Positions 1-8,516 of a stretch of 64,000 nucleotides of DNA are shown piece by piece. Each line of letters starts with the position of its first letter. The stretch's first letter is position 1. The position numbers and the translations under genes are program-made. Below the pieces are notes generated by a model. The model worked only from the letters and a program-made list of their open reading frames with translations, did no database searches and was not told where the DNA came from. This stretch comes from Saccharopolyspora aridisoli (GTDB lineage Bacteria > Actinomycetota > Actinomycetes > Mycobacteriales > Pseudonocardiaceae). Where the stretch lies: contig NZ_SMKV01000026.1 in assembly GCF_004348445.1 (NCBI RefSeq), positions 1 through 64,000 of the forward strand, in the 5' to 3' direction.

Positions 1-541
<541 letters not shown>

Positions 542-544
542 GGT

Positions 545-773
545 CGCGCTCCGAATCGGAGCGCATCGAGTCGGTCGAACCCGGCGTGCCCAAAATTTTG
601 GTGACGCCCGAGGACTTTGTCAAGCTGCCAGGTCGGGGCGTTCACCTTCCCACACATCACCGGAACAGGTGGTGTTCGTCGGGCTGGCCGTCGCGCCTTC
701 AAGGTTTGCGCGCGCGAGCGCGATAAACACGAGTGTCAAACCGTTGAGGTCAAAGCTAAAGAATGCGGCGCTC
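545..773. other. Gene-free divergent promoter region between ahcY leader and glfT2
   Basis: No convincing gene is seen here. The stretch should hold the ahcY promoter (minus strand) and the glfT2 promoter (plus strand). AT-richer patches occur at about 592-602 and 720-765; a TAAAGA hexamer near 757 could be a -10 element just upstream of the chosen glfT2 ATG, but no good -35 partner is evident. Confidence 0.4.
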
Positions 774-2690
774 ATGACACTTGTTGGTGGCTTCCGTGGG
801 GTGGACGAGAACGAGACGCTCCAAGGCGAACGGCAGGACGAACCCCGCCGGGGGAATGCCGACCCGGCCATGGCCATGCGGACGTTCTTCGCCCCTCCGT
901 TCGCCAACCTGCCCGTTGATCTCTACGCCAAGATCGAAGACGGCGCGGCCACCCGGCACCGCAAGGCGGTGACGGTCCACCCGCACAGCACGGTGTCCAC
1001 CTCGACCTACTTCGGGCGCTTCCCAGCCAGCTACTGGCAGCGCTGGACCGCCGCCTCCGAAGTGACCGTCCGCGCCAGCGTCAGCGGCGCCGGAGTCGTG
1101 CGCGTGATGGCCTCCGACTCGCGAGGAGGAGCCCGCACGCTGCACACCGAGCGGGTCGCGGGGGAGACCACCGAGACCCAGGTGTGCCCGACCGTGGACA
1201 TCGGCAAGTTCGTCGACGGTGGTGCGATCTGGCTCGAACTCATCACCGAGGCCGGCTCGCTGCAGGTCGCCGACGTCGCGTGGTTCGTGCCGAACCCACC
1301 GCGCAGCCGCCCCACCTCCGCGGTGCTGTGCACCCACGACCGCGCCGACGACTGCCTGAACACGCTGCGCGCGCTGGCGGCCGACCCCGCAGCGATGAGC
1401 GCGCTGTCAGCGGTCTACGTGATCGACCAGGGTGACGACGCCGTCGAGTCCCGCGATTCCTTCGAGTCCGTCAAGGAGGTGTTCGGGGGTCTGCTGCGCT
1501 ACCGGCGGCAGCGGAACCTCGGTGGCGCAGGCGGCTTCACCCGCGGACTGCACGAGACGCTCGCCGACGACGAAACCGCCGCCAACGCGCTGTTCATGGA
1601 TGACGACATCCTCCTGGAACCGGACACGGTCGTGCGGATGACGACGTTCGCCAACTCAGCCGTCGAACCGATCGTGGTCGGCTCGCAGATGTTGCAGCTG
1701 CTGCACCCGTACCGGATCCACGTCTCCGCCGAACGCGCCCGCTTCACCACCATCGAACCCGGCCTGGCCGTCGAGGGCGGCCTCGACCGCGTCGACCTCA
1801 CCGAGGAGCTGCAGGAGCGGCGGGTCGACGCCGACTACAACGCCTGGTGGTGCTGCTTGCTCCCCTCGGAGATCGTGCGCGACGCCGGCTACCCCATCCC
1901 CATGTTCTTCCAGTGGGACGACGTGGAGTTCGGCTACCGCATCCGGGGCCGTGGCCACGCGACGGTCACGCTGCCCGGGGCGGCGGTGTGGCACGCCGAC
2001 TTCGACTGGAAGGACGAGGACAGCTGGGTCCGCTACTTCACCTTGCGGAACGCGTTGATCATCGACGCGCTGCACGGTGACTTCGACGGAACCGCCAGCG
2101 CGAAGGTCTTCCTGCGCTGGGCTGCCGAGTGCCTGGTGTCGATGCGCTACGCCCAAACCGAGGTGCTCATCGCGGCGGTGGAGGACTTCCTCGCCGGTCC
2201 GGACGTGCTGCGCGACGGCGACGCCTCGACGCCGGCTCGGATCGCGAGGATCCGCGCCCCGCACGCCGAGACCGCACGGCACAAGCCCTCGCAGGTCCCG
2301 GGGCTGACCGGTGCGTCGCGGCCGATCGCCAAGGCCGGCCCGCACCCGGCCCGGCGCAGGCTCGTGCTGGTCAAGCGCCTGATCTGGCACCTGCTGGGCA
2401 GGGTCGGCGGTTCGGCGTCCATCCCGTCCCGCGACGCCCACTGGTGGCACGTCGGGCTCTTCGAGACCGCGGTGGTCACCGACGCCTCGCAGGAGTCGGT
2501 GTCGGTCCGCAGGGTCGATCGCGAGGAGCTGCACCGCATCGGCGCGAAGGTGCTGCGCACGGCGTTGCGGCTGCACCGCGAGGGGGACCGGGCGCGCGGT
2601 GCGTGGCGTGCGGGCCACCGCTCGCTCACCAGCAGGGAGAACTGGACACGCCTGTTCCAGCTCGACGAGACCAACGCTTCCAAGGAGTAG
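774..2690 (+). CDS. glfT2: Galactofuranosyltransferase GlfT2-type (GT2), arabinogalactan galactan polymerase
   Basis: Predicted cytosolic-face glycosyltransferase that extends the galactan of cell-wall arabinogalactan from UDP-galactofuranose. The protein follows the mycobacterial GlfT2 layout: an N-terminal beta-rich part with TYFGRFPASYWQRW, then a GT-A domain with DQG, NLGGAGGF, the metal-binding DDD (276-278 from this start), DYNAWW, the WDD acceptor-site motif (381-383) and a conserved WHADFDWKD, then a helical C-terminus. Length, 638 residues, matches the mycobacterial enzyme (about 637). The start is uncertain: ATG at 774 has no clear Shine-Dalgarno and may be nearly leaderless; the open frame reaches 669 and an ATG at 870 is another option. 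The stop overlaps the ribosome binding site of the next gene. No UDP-galactopyranose mutase gene is adjacent on this side. Confidence 0.9.
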   Translation: MTLVGGFRGVDENETLQGERQDEPRRGNADPAMAMRTFFAPPFANLPVDLYAKIEDGAATRHRKAVTVHPHSTVSTSTYFGRFPASYWQRWTAASEVTVRASVSGAGVVRVMASDSRGGARTLHTERVAGETTETQVCPTVDIGKFVDGGAIWLELITEAGSLQVADVAWFVPNPPRSRPTSAVLCTHDRADDCLNTLRALAADPAAMSALSAVYVIDQGDDAVESRDSFESVKEVFGGLLRYRRQRNLGGAGGFTRGLHETLADDETAANALFMDDDILLEPDTVVRMTTFANSAVEPIVVGSQMLQLLHPYRIHVSAERARFTTIEPGLAVEGGLDRVDLTEELQERRVDADYNAWWCCLLPSEIVRDAGYPIPMFFQWDDVEFGYRIRGRGHATVTLPGAAVWHADFDWKDEDSWVRYFTLRNALIIDALHGDFDGTASAKVFLRWAAECLVSMRYAQTEVLIAAVEDFLAGPDVLRDGDASTPARIARIRAPHAETARHKPSQVPGLTGASRPIAKAGPHPARRRLVLVKRLIWHLLGRVGGSASIPSRDAHWWHVGLFETAVVTDASQESVSVRRVDREELHRIGAKVLRTALRLHREGDRARGAWRAGHRSLTSRENWTRLFQLDETNASKE

Positions 2691-2693
2691 ATC

Positions 2694-3536
2694 GTGAACA
2701 TGCTGTCCCGCATCCTCACTCCCGTGCGGGCCGCCGCACGGGAGAAATTGCAGCGAGCGGTCTCCGAGGCCGTCGCGGGAGTGATCCGCCCGGAGATCGA
2801 TCGCGCCGTCAACGCCACCCGCGACTTCGAGATGCGGTCCCGCCGCGACCTGTTCGCCGCAGGCGAGCGCGACGCCGCGGTCTCCACCGCACGGCTGGTG
2901 CACCAGGAGATGGCCTCGGCTCGGATGCTGCCCAACCCCATCGCCACCCTCAACCACGCGCTGTCGCTGGCTCCGGCCGAGGGCATGGCGCTGGAGTTCG
3001 GCGTGTACTCCGGCACAACCCTCACCGAGATCGCCCGCTCCCGCAAGGGCGTCGACGTCTACGGATTCGACTCGTTCGAGGGCCTGCCCGAGCACTGGCG
3101 GGCCGGTTTCCCGGAGGGCACCTTCGGCGGCGAGATGCTCCCCGACGGCCCGCCCGCGGTGGAGGGAGCGGAGCTGGTGGTCGGCTGGTTCGACGACACG
3201 CTGCCGAAGTTCCTGGAGACCCACCCGGGCCCGGTGGCGTTCCTGCACGTCGACTGCGACATCTACTCCTCCACCAAGACCGTGCTGGAGCTCGTCGGTC
3301 CGCGCCTGCAGCCCGGGAGCATCGTGGTGTTCGACGAGTTCTTCAACTACCCGGGCTGGCAGTTCGGCGAGTACCGCGCCTGGGGAGAGCACGTCGACGC
3401 GACCGGTTGGAAGTTCTCCTACGAAGCGTTCACCATCGACAACGAACAGGTGGCCGTCCGGCTGACCGACGTCGGTTCCCCCGTGGACATCGAGAGGTTC
3501 GCGCCGGCCCCCCGCGCCGCGGTTCAGCACCGCTGA
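2694..3536 (+). CDS. TylF/MycF-like SAM-dependent O-methyltransferase
   Basis: Class I methyltransferase of the TylF (macrocin O-methyltransferase) type, a family that methylates sugar hydroxyls in a metal-dependent way. Visible motifs: the SAM-binding EFGVYSGTT, the GFDSFEGLPE loop, the HVDCDIYSST strand with acidic residues, and FDEFFNYPGWQFGE, the likely metal/substrate segment. The first 60 residues are helical and charged. The GTG start at 2694 has an AAGGAG site (2682-2687) that runs into the glfT2 stop codon, so the two genes are almost surely translated from one mRNA. Coupling to a galactofuranosyltransferase suggests a cell-wall sugar acceptor rather than an antibiotic sugar, but this is inference. 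The actual acceptor cannot be read from sequence. Confidence 0.85.
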   Translation: MNMLSRILTPVRAAAREKLQRAVSEAVAGVIRPEIDRAVNATRDFEMRSRRDLFAAGERDAAVSTARLVHQEMASARMLPNPIATLNHALSLAPAEGMALEFGVYSGTTLTEIARSRKGVDVYGFDSFEGLPEHWRAGFPEGTFGGEMLPDGPPAVEGAELVVGWFDDTLPKFLETHPGPVAFLHVDCDIYSSTKTVLELVGPRLQPGSIVVFDEFFNYPGWQFGEYRAWGEHVDATGWKFSYEAFTIDNEQVAVRLTDVGSPVDIERFAPAPRAAVQHR

Positions 3537-3556
3537 ACGCGTCGTCCCGTCGGCCG

Positions 3557-3581
3557 GTGCCGGCCGGGGGTCCGCCGGCAC
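3557..3581 (+). terminator. GC-rich hairpin after the methyltransferase gene
   Basis: GTGCCGG (3557-3563) pairs with CCGGCAC (3575-3581) around an 11-nt loop; an overlapping CGGCCG-GTGC-CGGCCG palindrome lies at 3551-3566. No T-run follows, so it is only a candidate terminator or processing site before the GGDEF/EAL gene. Confidence 0.3.
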
Positions 3582-3630
3582 GAGGCCGGAGGGGTGTGGT
3601 CGTCGGCGTCCGCCTCGGGAGCGGAGGGCC

Positions 3631-6399
3631 ATGGCTGAGAGCGACCGGCTGGATGGGGCGTCCGGGCTGGACGAGGAGCTCCGCGACCTGGCCTGCGAGG
3701 TCAACCGGGCCGCCGCCTGGAGCTACCGGTTCTCGGACGGCGATTTGCGCTGGTCGGCGGGGATGGCGGGCTTGCTGCAGGTCGACGAGGGCGATGCGGA
3801 TGAGCTCCCGCGCCGGCTGCGGGAGCTCATCGCGCCCCTGGTGCATTCGGCCAGGACCGGGCAGGCGGACGGTTCGCAGTCCGTCGAGGAGCCGTTCCAC
3901 ACGCCGTCCGGGGAGCGGCGGACGATCTTCCTGCGCTGCTGCACCACGCTCCACGGCTCCGAACAGCGCCTGGTCGGGATCGCGGTGGACGTGGCGTACC
4001 CGCTGAGCGAGGAGGGACACGACACCGACGTCGCCGACCGCTACCGGCGGCTGATCGAGCTGAACCCGGACGCGGTGTGCGTGCACCAGGACGGCGTCAC
4101 CGTCTACGTCAACCCCGCCGGGGTGCGGATGATGAACGCCTCCTCCCCCGAGGAGATCGTCGGGCACCCCATCACCGAGTTCGTCGCCGAGCACGCGCAG
4201 CCGGAGTTGTTCTCCCGACTGTCGGTGGCCAACGATCCGGGGACGACCACTGATCCCGCCGAAGCGGAGATGATCCGGGTCGACGGGTCGCGGATGCTGG
4301 TCGAGTCGATCGCGGTGCGCACCAGCTGGCACGGCCGTCCGGCGTTCCAGGTCATCCTGCGCGACGTCACCGCGCAGCGGGAGGCCGAGGCCGCTCTGCG
4401 CTACCAGGCGGCGCTGGTCGAGAACGTCAGCAACGCCATCATCGCCACCACCTGGCACGGCGTGGTGACCAGCTGGAACCCGGCGGCCGAGACGATCTAC
4501 GGCTATTCCTCGGCGCAGGCGCGCGGGCGGCCGGTCTCCGAGGTCGTCGGATCCACGATCGATCCGGCCGCGCTGCTGACCGTGGGCGGCACCGTCGAGG
4601 CCAAGCACCGGCACGCCGACGGGTCACCGGTTCAGGTGCGGATCTCCGCGGCGGAGATGAGCGACGGCTACGTGCTGGTGTGCACCGACGAGACGGCGCG
4701 GCGCCGGGCCGAGAGGCACTACGCGACGGTCGTCAGCCTGCTCGACGAGGGCGTGCTGGTCATCGACGAGGGCGGCAAGGTCGTGATGGCCAACCCCGCG
4801 GCCACGTCCATCCTGGGAGCCCGGGAGGAGGACATCGTGGGCACCCGACCGGAGTCGTGGGCGACCTTCGACGAGGACGGCAACCGGCTCCCGCAGGCAC
4901 CGTCCCTGCGCACCCGGCTCACCGGTGAGCCGGAGACCCGGCGCGTGGCGCGCTTGGTGCGCTCCGACCGCAGCAGCGTGTGGCTGGCGATCTCGGCGCG
5001 GTCGCTGACCGCGGACGATTCGCCGCCGCACCGGACGCTGGTGTCGTTCAGCGACATCACCGAGCCTCGCGCGTTCCGCAAGCGGCTGGAGCGGGAGGCC
5101 ACCCACGACCCGCTGACCGGGCTGGCGAACCGGACGATGGTGCTGCGCAGGTTGCAGGCCGCGATGCGCGAGCCCGACCGCACGGTCACAACCGGCGTGA
5201 TGTTCATCGACCTGGACAAGTTCAAGATCATCAACGATTCGCTGGGGCACGTCGTCGGTGACGAGGTCCTGCGCGTGACCGGTGAACGCCTCCGCGCCGT
5301 GATGCACTCCGCCGAGCAGGTCGGCAGGCACGGCGGCGACGAGTTCGTGGTGCTGGTGAACGACGAGGACGGCGGGCCGTCCCTGCGCGACCTGGCAGGC
5401 GCGATCCGGCGGCGGCTCACCGAGCCGATCACGGTCGAGGGCAGGCAGCTGCACGTCGACGCCAGCATCGGGATAGTGCTCGTCCCGCCCGGCGATCCGC
5501 GCACCGCCGAGGACGTGCTGCGCGATGCCGACGTGGCCATGTACGAGGCGAAGACGCGCGGCCGCGGGCGGGCGGCGTTCTTCGACGTGCAGCTGCGCGA
5601 GCGCCTTCAGCGCTACCTGGAGTTGGAGCAGGACCTGCGCTCGGCGGTCGACCGCGGCGAGCTCTGGCTGGCCTACCAGCCGATCGTGAACCTGCACGCC
5701 AACCGCGTCAGCGGCGTCGAAGCGCTGTTGCGCTGGACCCACCCGGTGCACGGGCAGGTCTCCCCTGAGGAGTTCATCTCGTTGGCCGAGGAGAGCGATC
5801 TGATCCACCACATCGGGTGGTGGGCGCTGTCCACCGCGATCGAGCAGCTGGCCGACTTCCGGAAGCGCTACGGCCTCGACCTGCGGGTGAAGGCCAACCT
5901 GTCGGTGCGCCAGCTGGAGGACCCGGGTCTTCCGGAGACGGTGGACGAGGCGCTGCGCACATCGGGGTTGTCCGCCAAGTCGTTGTCGCTGGAGATCACC
6001 GAGAGCGCGCTCATGCACGACCCGGTCACCGCCACCCGCATGCTGCGGGAGCTGCGCCGGTACGGGATCAGGCTGGCCATCGACGACTTCGGGACCGGCT
6101 ACTCGTCGCTCGCGCAGCTGCTGCGGCTGCCGCTCGACTCGCTGAAGATCGACCGGTCGTTCATCGACGGCATCGCCCGCTCCCACGACGCCGAGGCTCT
6201 GGTCAACAGCATCATGGCGATGGCTCACGCGGTCGATCTCGCGGTGATCGCCGAGGGCGTGGAGACCGCCGAGCAGCTGGAGGTGCTCCGGCGGCTGGGC
6301 TGCGACCAGGCGCAGGGCTTCTACCTGGCCCGGCCTGTGCCGATCGAGGACCTGGCCGCGACCATCGACCTCGCCGACCGGCGCACGAGGTTCGGATGA
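3631..6399 (+). CDS. PAS-PAS-PAS-GGDEF-EAL cyclic-di-GMP turnover protein
   Basis: A 922-residue cytosolic signalling protein with no obvious membrane segment. An N-terminal PAS-like region (1-125) is followed by PAS domains starting near residues 136, 256 and 364, then a diguanylate cyclase domain starting at DPLTGLANR (about 493) with an intact GGDEF active site (568-572), then an EAL phosphodiesterase domain. The EAL domain keeps its key motifs: EAL (697-699), NLSVRQL, LEITESALM, IDDFGTGYSS, LKIDRSFI and AEGVET. Both activities may therefore be present, with the PAS units deciding which dominates. The ATG at 3631 follows a GCGGAGGG site. It sits 94 bp after the methyltransferase gene on the same strand and could be co-transcribed with the glfT2 genes. 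In actinomycetes such enzymes govern development and antibiotic production (family knowledge). Confidence 0.95.
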   Translation: MAESDRLDGASGLDEELRDLACEVNRAAAWSYRFSDGDLRWSAGMAGLLQVDEGDADELPRRLRELIAPLVHSARTGQADGSQSVEEPFHTPSGERRTIFLRCCTTLHGSEQRLVGIAVDVAYPLSEEGHDTDVADRYRRLIELNPDAVCVHQDGVTVYVNPAGVRMMNASSPEEIVGHPITEFVAEHAQPELFSRLSVANDPGTTTDPAEAEMIRVDGSRMLVESIAVRTSWHGRPAFQVILRDVTAQREAEAALRYQAALVENVSNAIIATTWHGVVTSWNPAAETIYGYSSAQARGRPVSEVVGSTIDPAALLTVGGTVEAKHRHADGSPVQVRISAAEMSDGYVLVCTDETARRRAERHYATVVSLLDEGVLVIDEGGKVVMANPAATSILGAREEDIVGTRPESWATFDEDGNRLPQAPSLRTRLTGEPETRRVARLVRSDRSSVWLAISARSLTADDSPPHRTLVSFSDITEPRAFRKRLEREATHDPLTGLANRTMVLRRLQAAMREPDRTVTTGVMFIDLDKFKIINDSLGHVVGDEVLRVTGERLRAVMHSAEQVGRHGGDEFVVLVNDEDGGPSLRDLAGAIRRRLTEPITVEGRQLHVDASIGIVLVPPGDPRTAEDVLRDADVAMYEAKTRGRGRAAFFDVQLRERLQRYLELEQDLRSAVDRGELWLAYQPIVNLHANRVSGVEALLRWTHPVHGQVSPEEFISLAEESDLIHHIGWWALSTAIEQLADFRKRYGLDLRVKANLSVRQLEDPGLPETVDEALRTSGLSAKSLSLEITESALMHDPVTATRMLRELRRYGIRLAIDDFGTGYSSLAQLLRLPLDSLKIDRSFIDGIARSHDAEALVNSIMAMAHAVDLAVIAEGVETAEQLEVLRRLGCDQAQGFYLARPVPIEDLAATIDLADRRTRFG

Positions 6400-6465
6400 G
6401 GCGCAGGTCGCGCGGTGCGACCCGCACATCCTCGAACGCATGCGCTCAATCGCGCGCGCCTTGCC

Positions 6466-6570
6466 TTGGCGGTCCAGCACAGGTCCAGGCCGAGCTTCTC
6501 AGCTTCGCGGACGAACTCGACGATTTCGCGCCAGTCCCCCGCCGGTGTAGCGCGCGCCCGTCCACTCCAT
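6466..6570 (-). pseudogene. Frameshifted remnant resembling the N-terminus of a luciferase-like (LLM) flavin oxidoreductase
   Basis: An ATG at 6570 with a GAGGAGG site upstream opens a frame of about 11 residues; a +1 shift then gives DWREIVEFVREAEKLGLDLCW, the helix-1 pattern of LLM-class F420/FMN oxidoreductases. The match ends within 35 codons and the reading frames then run into stops. It looks like the 5' stump of a deleted gene that still has its ribosome binding site. The first residues also recall an SRPBCC N-terminus, so it may be a fusion of two remnants. Confidence 0.4.
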
Positions 6571-6604
6571 GCCCGGCGACCTCCTCGGCGTGTGGCGTTG
6601 ACCA

Positions 6605-6629
6605 GCGGGGTTGCGTTGTAGAACCCCGC
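6605..6629 (-). terminator. Hairpin downstream of the SRPBCC gene
   Basis: GCGGGGTT (6605-6612) pairs perfectly with AACCCCGC (6622-6629) around a 9-nt loop, 18 bp beyond the stop codon of the minus-strand gene ending at 6647. The T-run is poor, as is usual in actinomycetes. Confidence 0.5.
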
Positions 6630-6646
6630 CGCACGACGGAGAGTCG

Positions 6647-7132
6647 TCAGTCGAGCCGCGAGATCGAGACGGGCGCCGCCACCCGCGGAGCGACGACCTG
6701 ATGAGAGGCCTCCAGCACGCGCTTGATGACGGTCACCACGTCCCGGCCGGGCTTCGAACAGGTGAACGCGGCGCGAGCGTGCTCGTTGATCGCGGCGCCC
6801 GCAGACACCTCGATCTCCATGTGCCGGAAGAGGTGGGTCATGCCCTCGACCTCGGAGAAGCTGTAGGTGATGGTCACCGAGGACGTGTCACCCACGCCCC
6901 GGGACCGGACGATCCAGCGGCGCCCCGGTTCGGACTCCAGTATCGCCCAGTCCTCGCCTTTCGATTCCCGCCAGGTCGTGCCGGCGGGTTGCCTGCCCCG
7001 GGGCACGAGTGTCCAACCTGGATCGGTCACCGGTCGACCGTCCTCCCAATTGGCCGGATCGGTGATGTAGCTGTAGACGTCCATGGCCGGGCACGCGATA
7101 TCGGTCTCGGCCATCGTCGAATAGAAGGGCAT
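6647..7132 (-). CDS. SRPBCC (START/polyketide-cyclase fold) protein
   Basis: A 161-residue single-domain protein with the SRPBCC pattern: an N-terminal strand and a YSYITDPANWEDG segment equivalent to the common W-x-x-I-x-D-P-x-x-W helix, central strands with RRWIVRSRGVGD, FSEVEGMTHLFRHMEIEVS, and the long C-terminal helix. Such proteins bind hydrophobic ligands in a deep cavity; some are cyclases, others only carriers or stress proteins. No catalytic residue can be assigned. ATG at 7132 has a GGAAGGA site about 10 nt upstream; an ATG at 7114 is a weaker alternative. The gene stands alone, with a hairpin terminator behind it and a 576-bp gene-free region in front. Confidence 0.75.
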   Translation of the reverse strand: MPFYSTMAETDIACPAMDVYSYITDPANWEDGRPVTDPGWTLVPRGRQPAGTTWRESKGEDWAILESEPGRRWIVRSRGVGDTSSVTITYSFSEVEGMTHLFRHMEIEVSAGAAINEHARAAFTCSKPGRDVVTVIKRVLEASHQVVAPRVAAPVSISRLD

Positions 7133-7708
7133 AGCTCAAGCGTCCTTCCACTCAATTTCCCCCTGGGGCGCCCGCTACCGGATTACCCCCACCGGGACCA
7201 TTGTTGGCCCCGAAAGGGAATCAGCAACTCGATCGGAACCCGGTGATCGCGCGGCAGGCACGACATCAGGCGACAGCGGTGGCACAGAACACATCCGCGT
7301 CGACACCCGAAAACCCGTGGACCCTAACCGCTTTCGCGATAGATCCCTCCGAATCGGACACCGGCGGATCGCTGCTCCCGCCGAGGTCGGCGAAGCTTAC
7401 CCAACGCGACGTTCCCGGCAAGATCGCGAGCCCGCTTCAGGTTGCCCTCGAAGCGGCCCTGACCCGCAGGTTCATTGCACCGGCAACATCATGACCGGAC
7501 CCCGCCAGCGTCACACGATGGTGGGGGTTTCCAGATCGATTCCGAAGTCCGCGACGGGGTCCGTCGCGGCTCCGGCGAGGCGCGGGAAGGGGCGTCAGGC
7601 GCGACCCCGCGACCGCCCGCGACCAGCGCATGTACCGTGACTGGCGAACCCACCGGCCGGCCCGCCGGGCGGTGATCCGCTGGAGCGTCCACAGGAGACT
7701 TACGACCG
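7133..7708. other. 576-bp gene-free region
   Basis: Contains the promoters of the divergent SRPBCC gene and rpiA. Several open frames cross it but none has a good start, family resemblance or steady third-position bias. An AT-richer patch at 7140-7215 fits the promoter of the minus-strand gene. Nothing else is recognised. Confidence 0.35.
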
Positions 7709-8461
7709 ATGCAACCGAGTAACGAGCAGGACCGCGCGAAGTGGGCCGCGGGTACGGCCGTCATCGACGCCTACATCCGCGACGGCATGAAGCTCGGCCT
7801 GGGCTCGGGCACGACCTCGCACTGGTTCGTCCGCGCGCTGGGCGAGGCCGTGTCGAACGGCCTCAACGTGGTGGGCGTGCCCACCTCGACCGGCACTCGT
7901 GACCTGGCGCTCGAGGTCGGCGTGCCGCTGACCACGCTCGCCGAGGTCGGGCGGCTGGACCTCACCGTCGACGGCGCCGACGAGATCGACCCCGCGGGCC
8001 ACATGATCAAGGGCGGCGGCGCCTGCCTGCTGTGGGAGCGCATCATCGCCGACACCTCGAACAAGGTGGTGTGCGTGGTCGACGAGGGCAAGGTCGTCGA
8101 CCAGCTCGGCAAGTTCCCGCTGCCCATCGAGGTCGTGCAGTACGAGTGGCAGGCCACCGAGCGCGCCATCAGCTCGCTGCTGGACGAGCTGGGTCAGCCC
8201 GGCGTGAAGCTGACCCGCCGCGAGAAGGACGGCGGTCCGCTGGTCACCGACAGCGGCAACTTCATCGTCGACGCCCACCTCGAGGCGATCAAGGATCCGA
8301 TCGCGCTGGACTCGCAGCTCAACTGGATTCCCGGCGTGGTGGAGAACGGCCTGTTCACCGGCATCGCCGCGGAGGTCGTCATCGGCCGTGCGGACGGCAG
8401 CCACGACATTCGCGACGTCTCGGCGACCCGGTCGGCCCGCCCGTCGACCCGCGGTCGCTGA
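7709..8461 (+). CDS. rpiA: Ribose-5-phosphate isomerase A
   Basis: Interconverts ribose 5-phosphate and ribulose 5-phosphate in the pentose phosphate pathway (cytosol). The 250-residue protein has the RpiA signatures GLGSGTTSHWFV (phosphate loop), VDGADEID with the catalytic acidic residues, and KGGGACLLWERI with the conserved lysine. It is RpiA, not the unrelated RpiB type. The C-terminus carries an unusual Arg/Ser-rich tail of about 15 residues. ATG at 7709 follows a CAGGAG site (about 10 nt spacing). The gene stands alone and ends at a strong hairpin shared with the convergent neighbour. It links to the xylose genes in the window because xylulose 5-phosphate enters the same pathway. Confidence 0.95.
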   Translation: MQPSNEQDRAKWAAGTAVIDAYIRDGMKLGLGSGTTSHWFVRALGEAVSNGLNVVGVPTSTGTRDLALEVGVPLTTLAEVGRLDLTVDGADEIDPAGHMIKGGGACLLWERIIADTSNKVVCVVDEGKVVDQLGKFPLPIEVVQYEWQATERAISSLLDELGQPGVKLTRREKDGGPLVTDSGNFIVDAHLEAIKDPIALDSQLNWIPGVVENGLFTGIAAEVVIGRADGSHDIRDVSATRSARPSTRGR

Positions 8462-8478
8462 AGCCCGCACCCGAGAGA

Positions 8479-8505
8479 GGGGCCGTGAGCGCTGCTCACG
8501 GCCCC
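8479..8505. terminator. Strong bidirectional hairpin between rpiA and the SBP56 gene
   Basis: GGGGCCGTGAGC (8479-8490) and GCTCACGGCCCC (8494-8505) form a perfect 12-bp stem with a 3-nt loop, between two convergent stop codons (8461 and 8517). Confidence 0.85.
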
Positions 8506-8516
8506 TCATCGCGTTC

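Noticed and set aside
1656-3704. Long minus-strand frame opposite glfT2 and the methyltransferase
   Set aside because: No recognisable domain; both plus-strand genes have intact motifs and codon bias.
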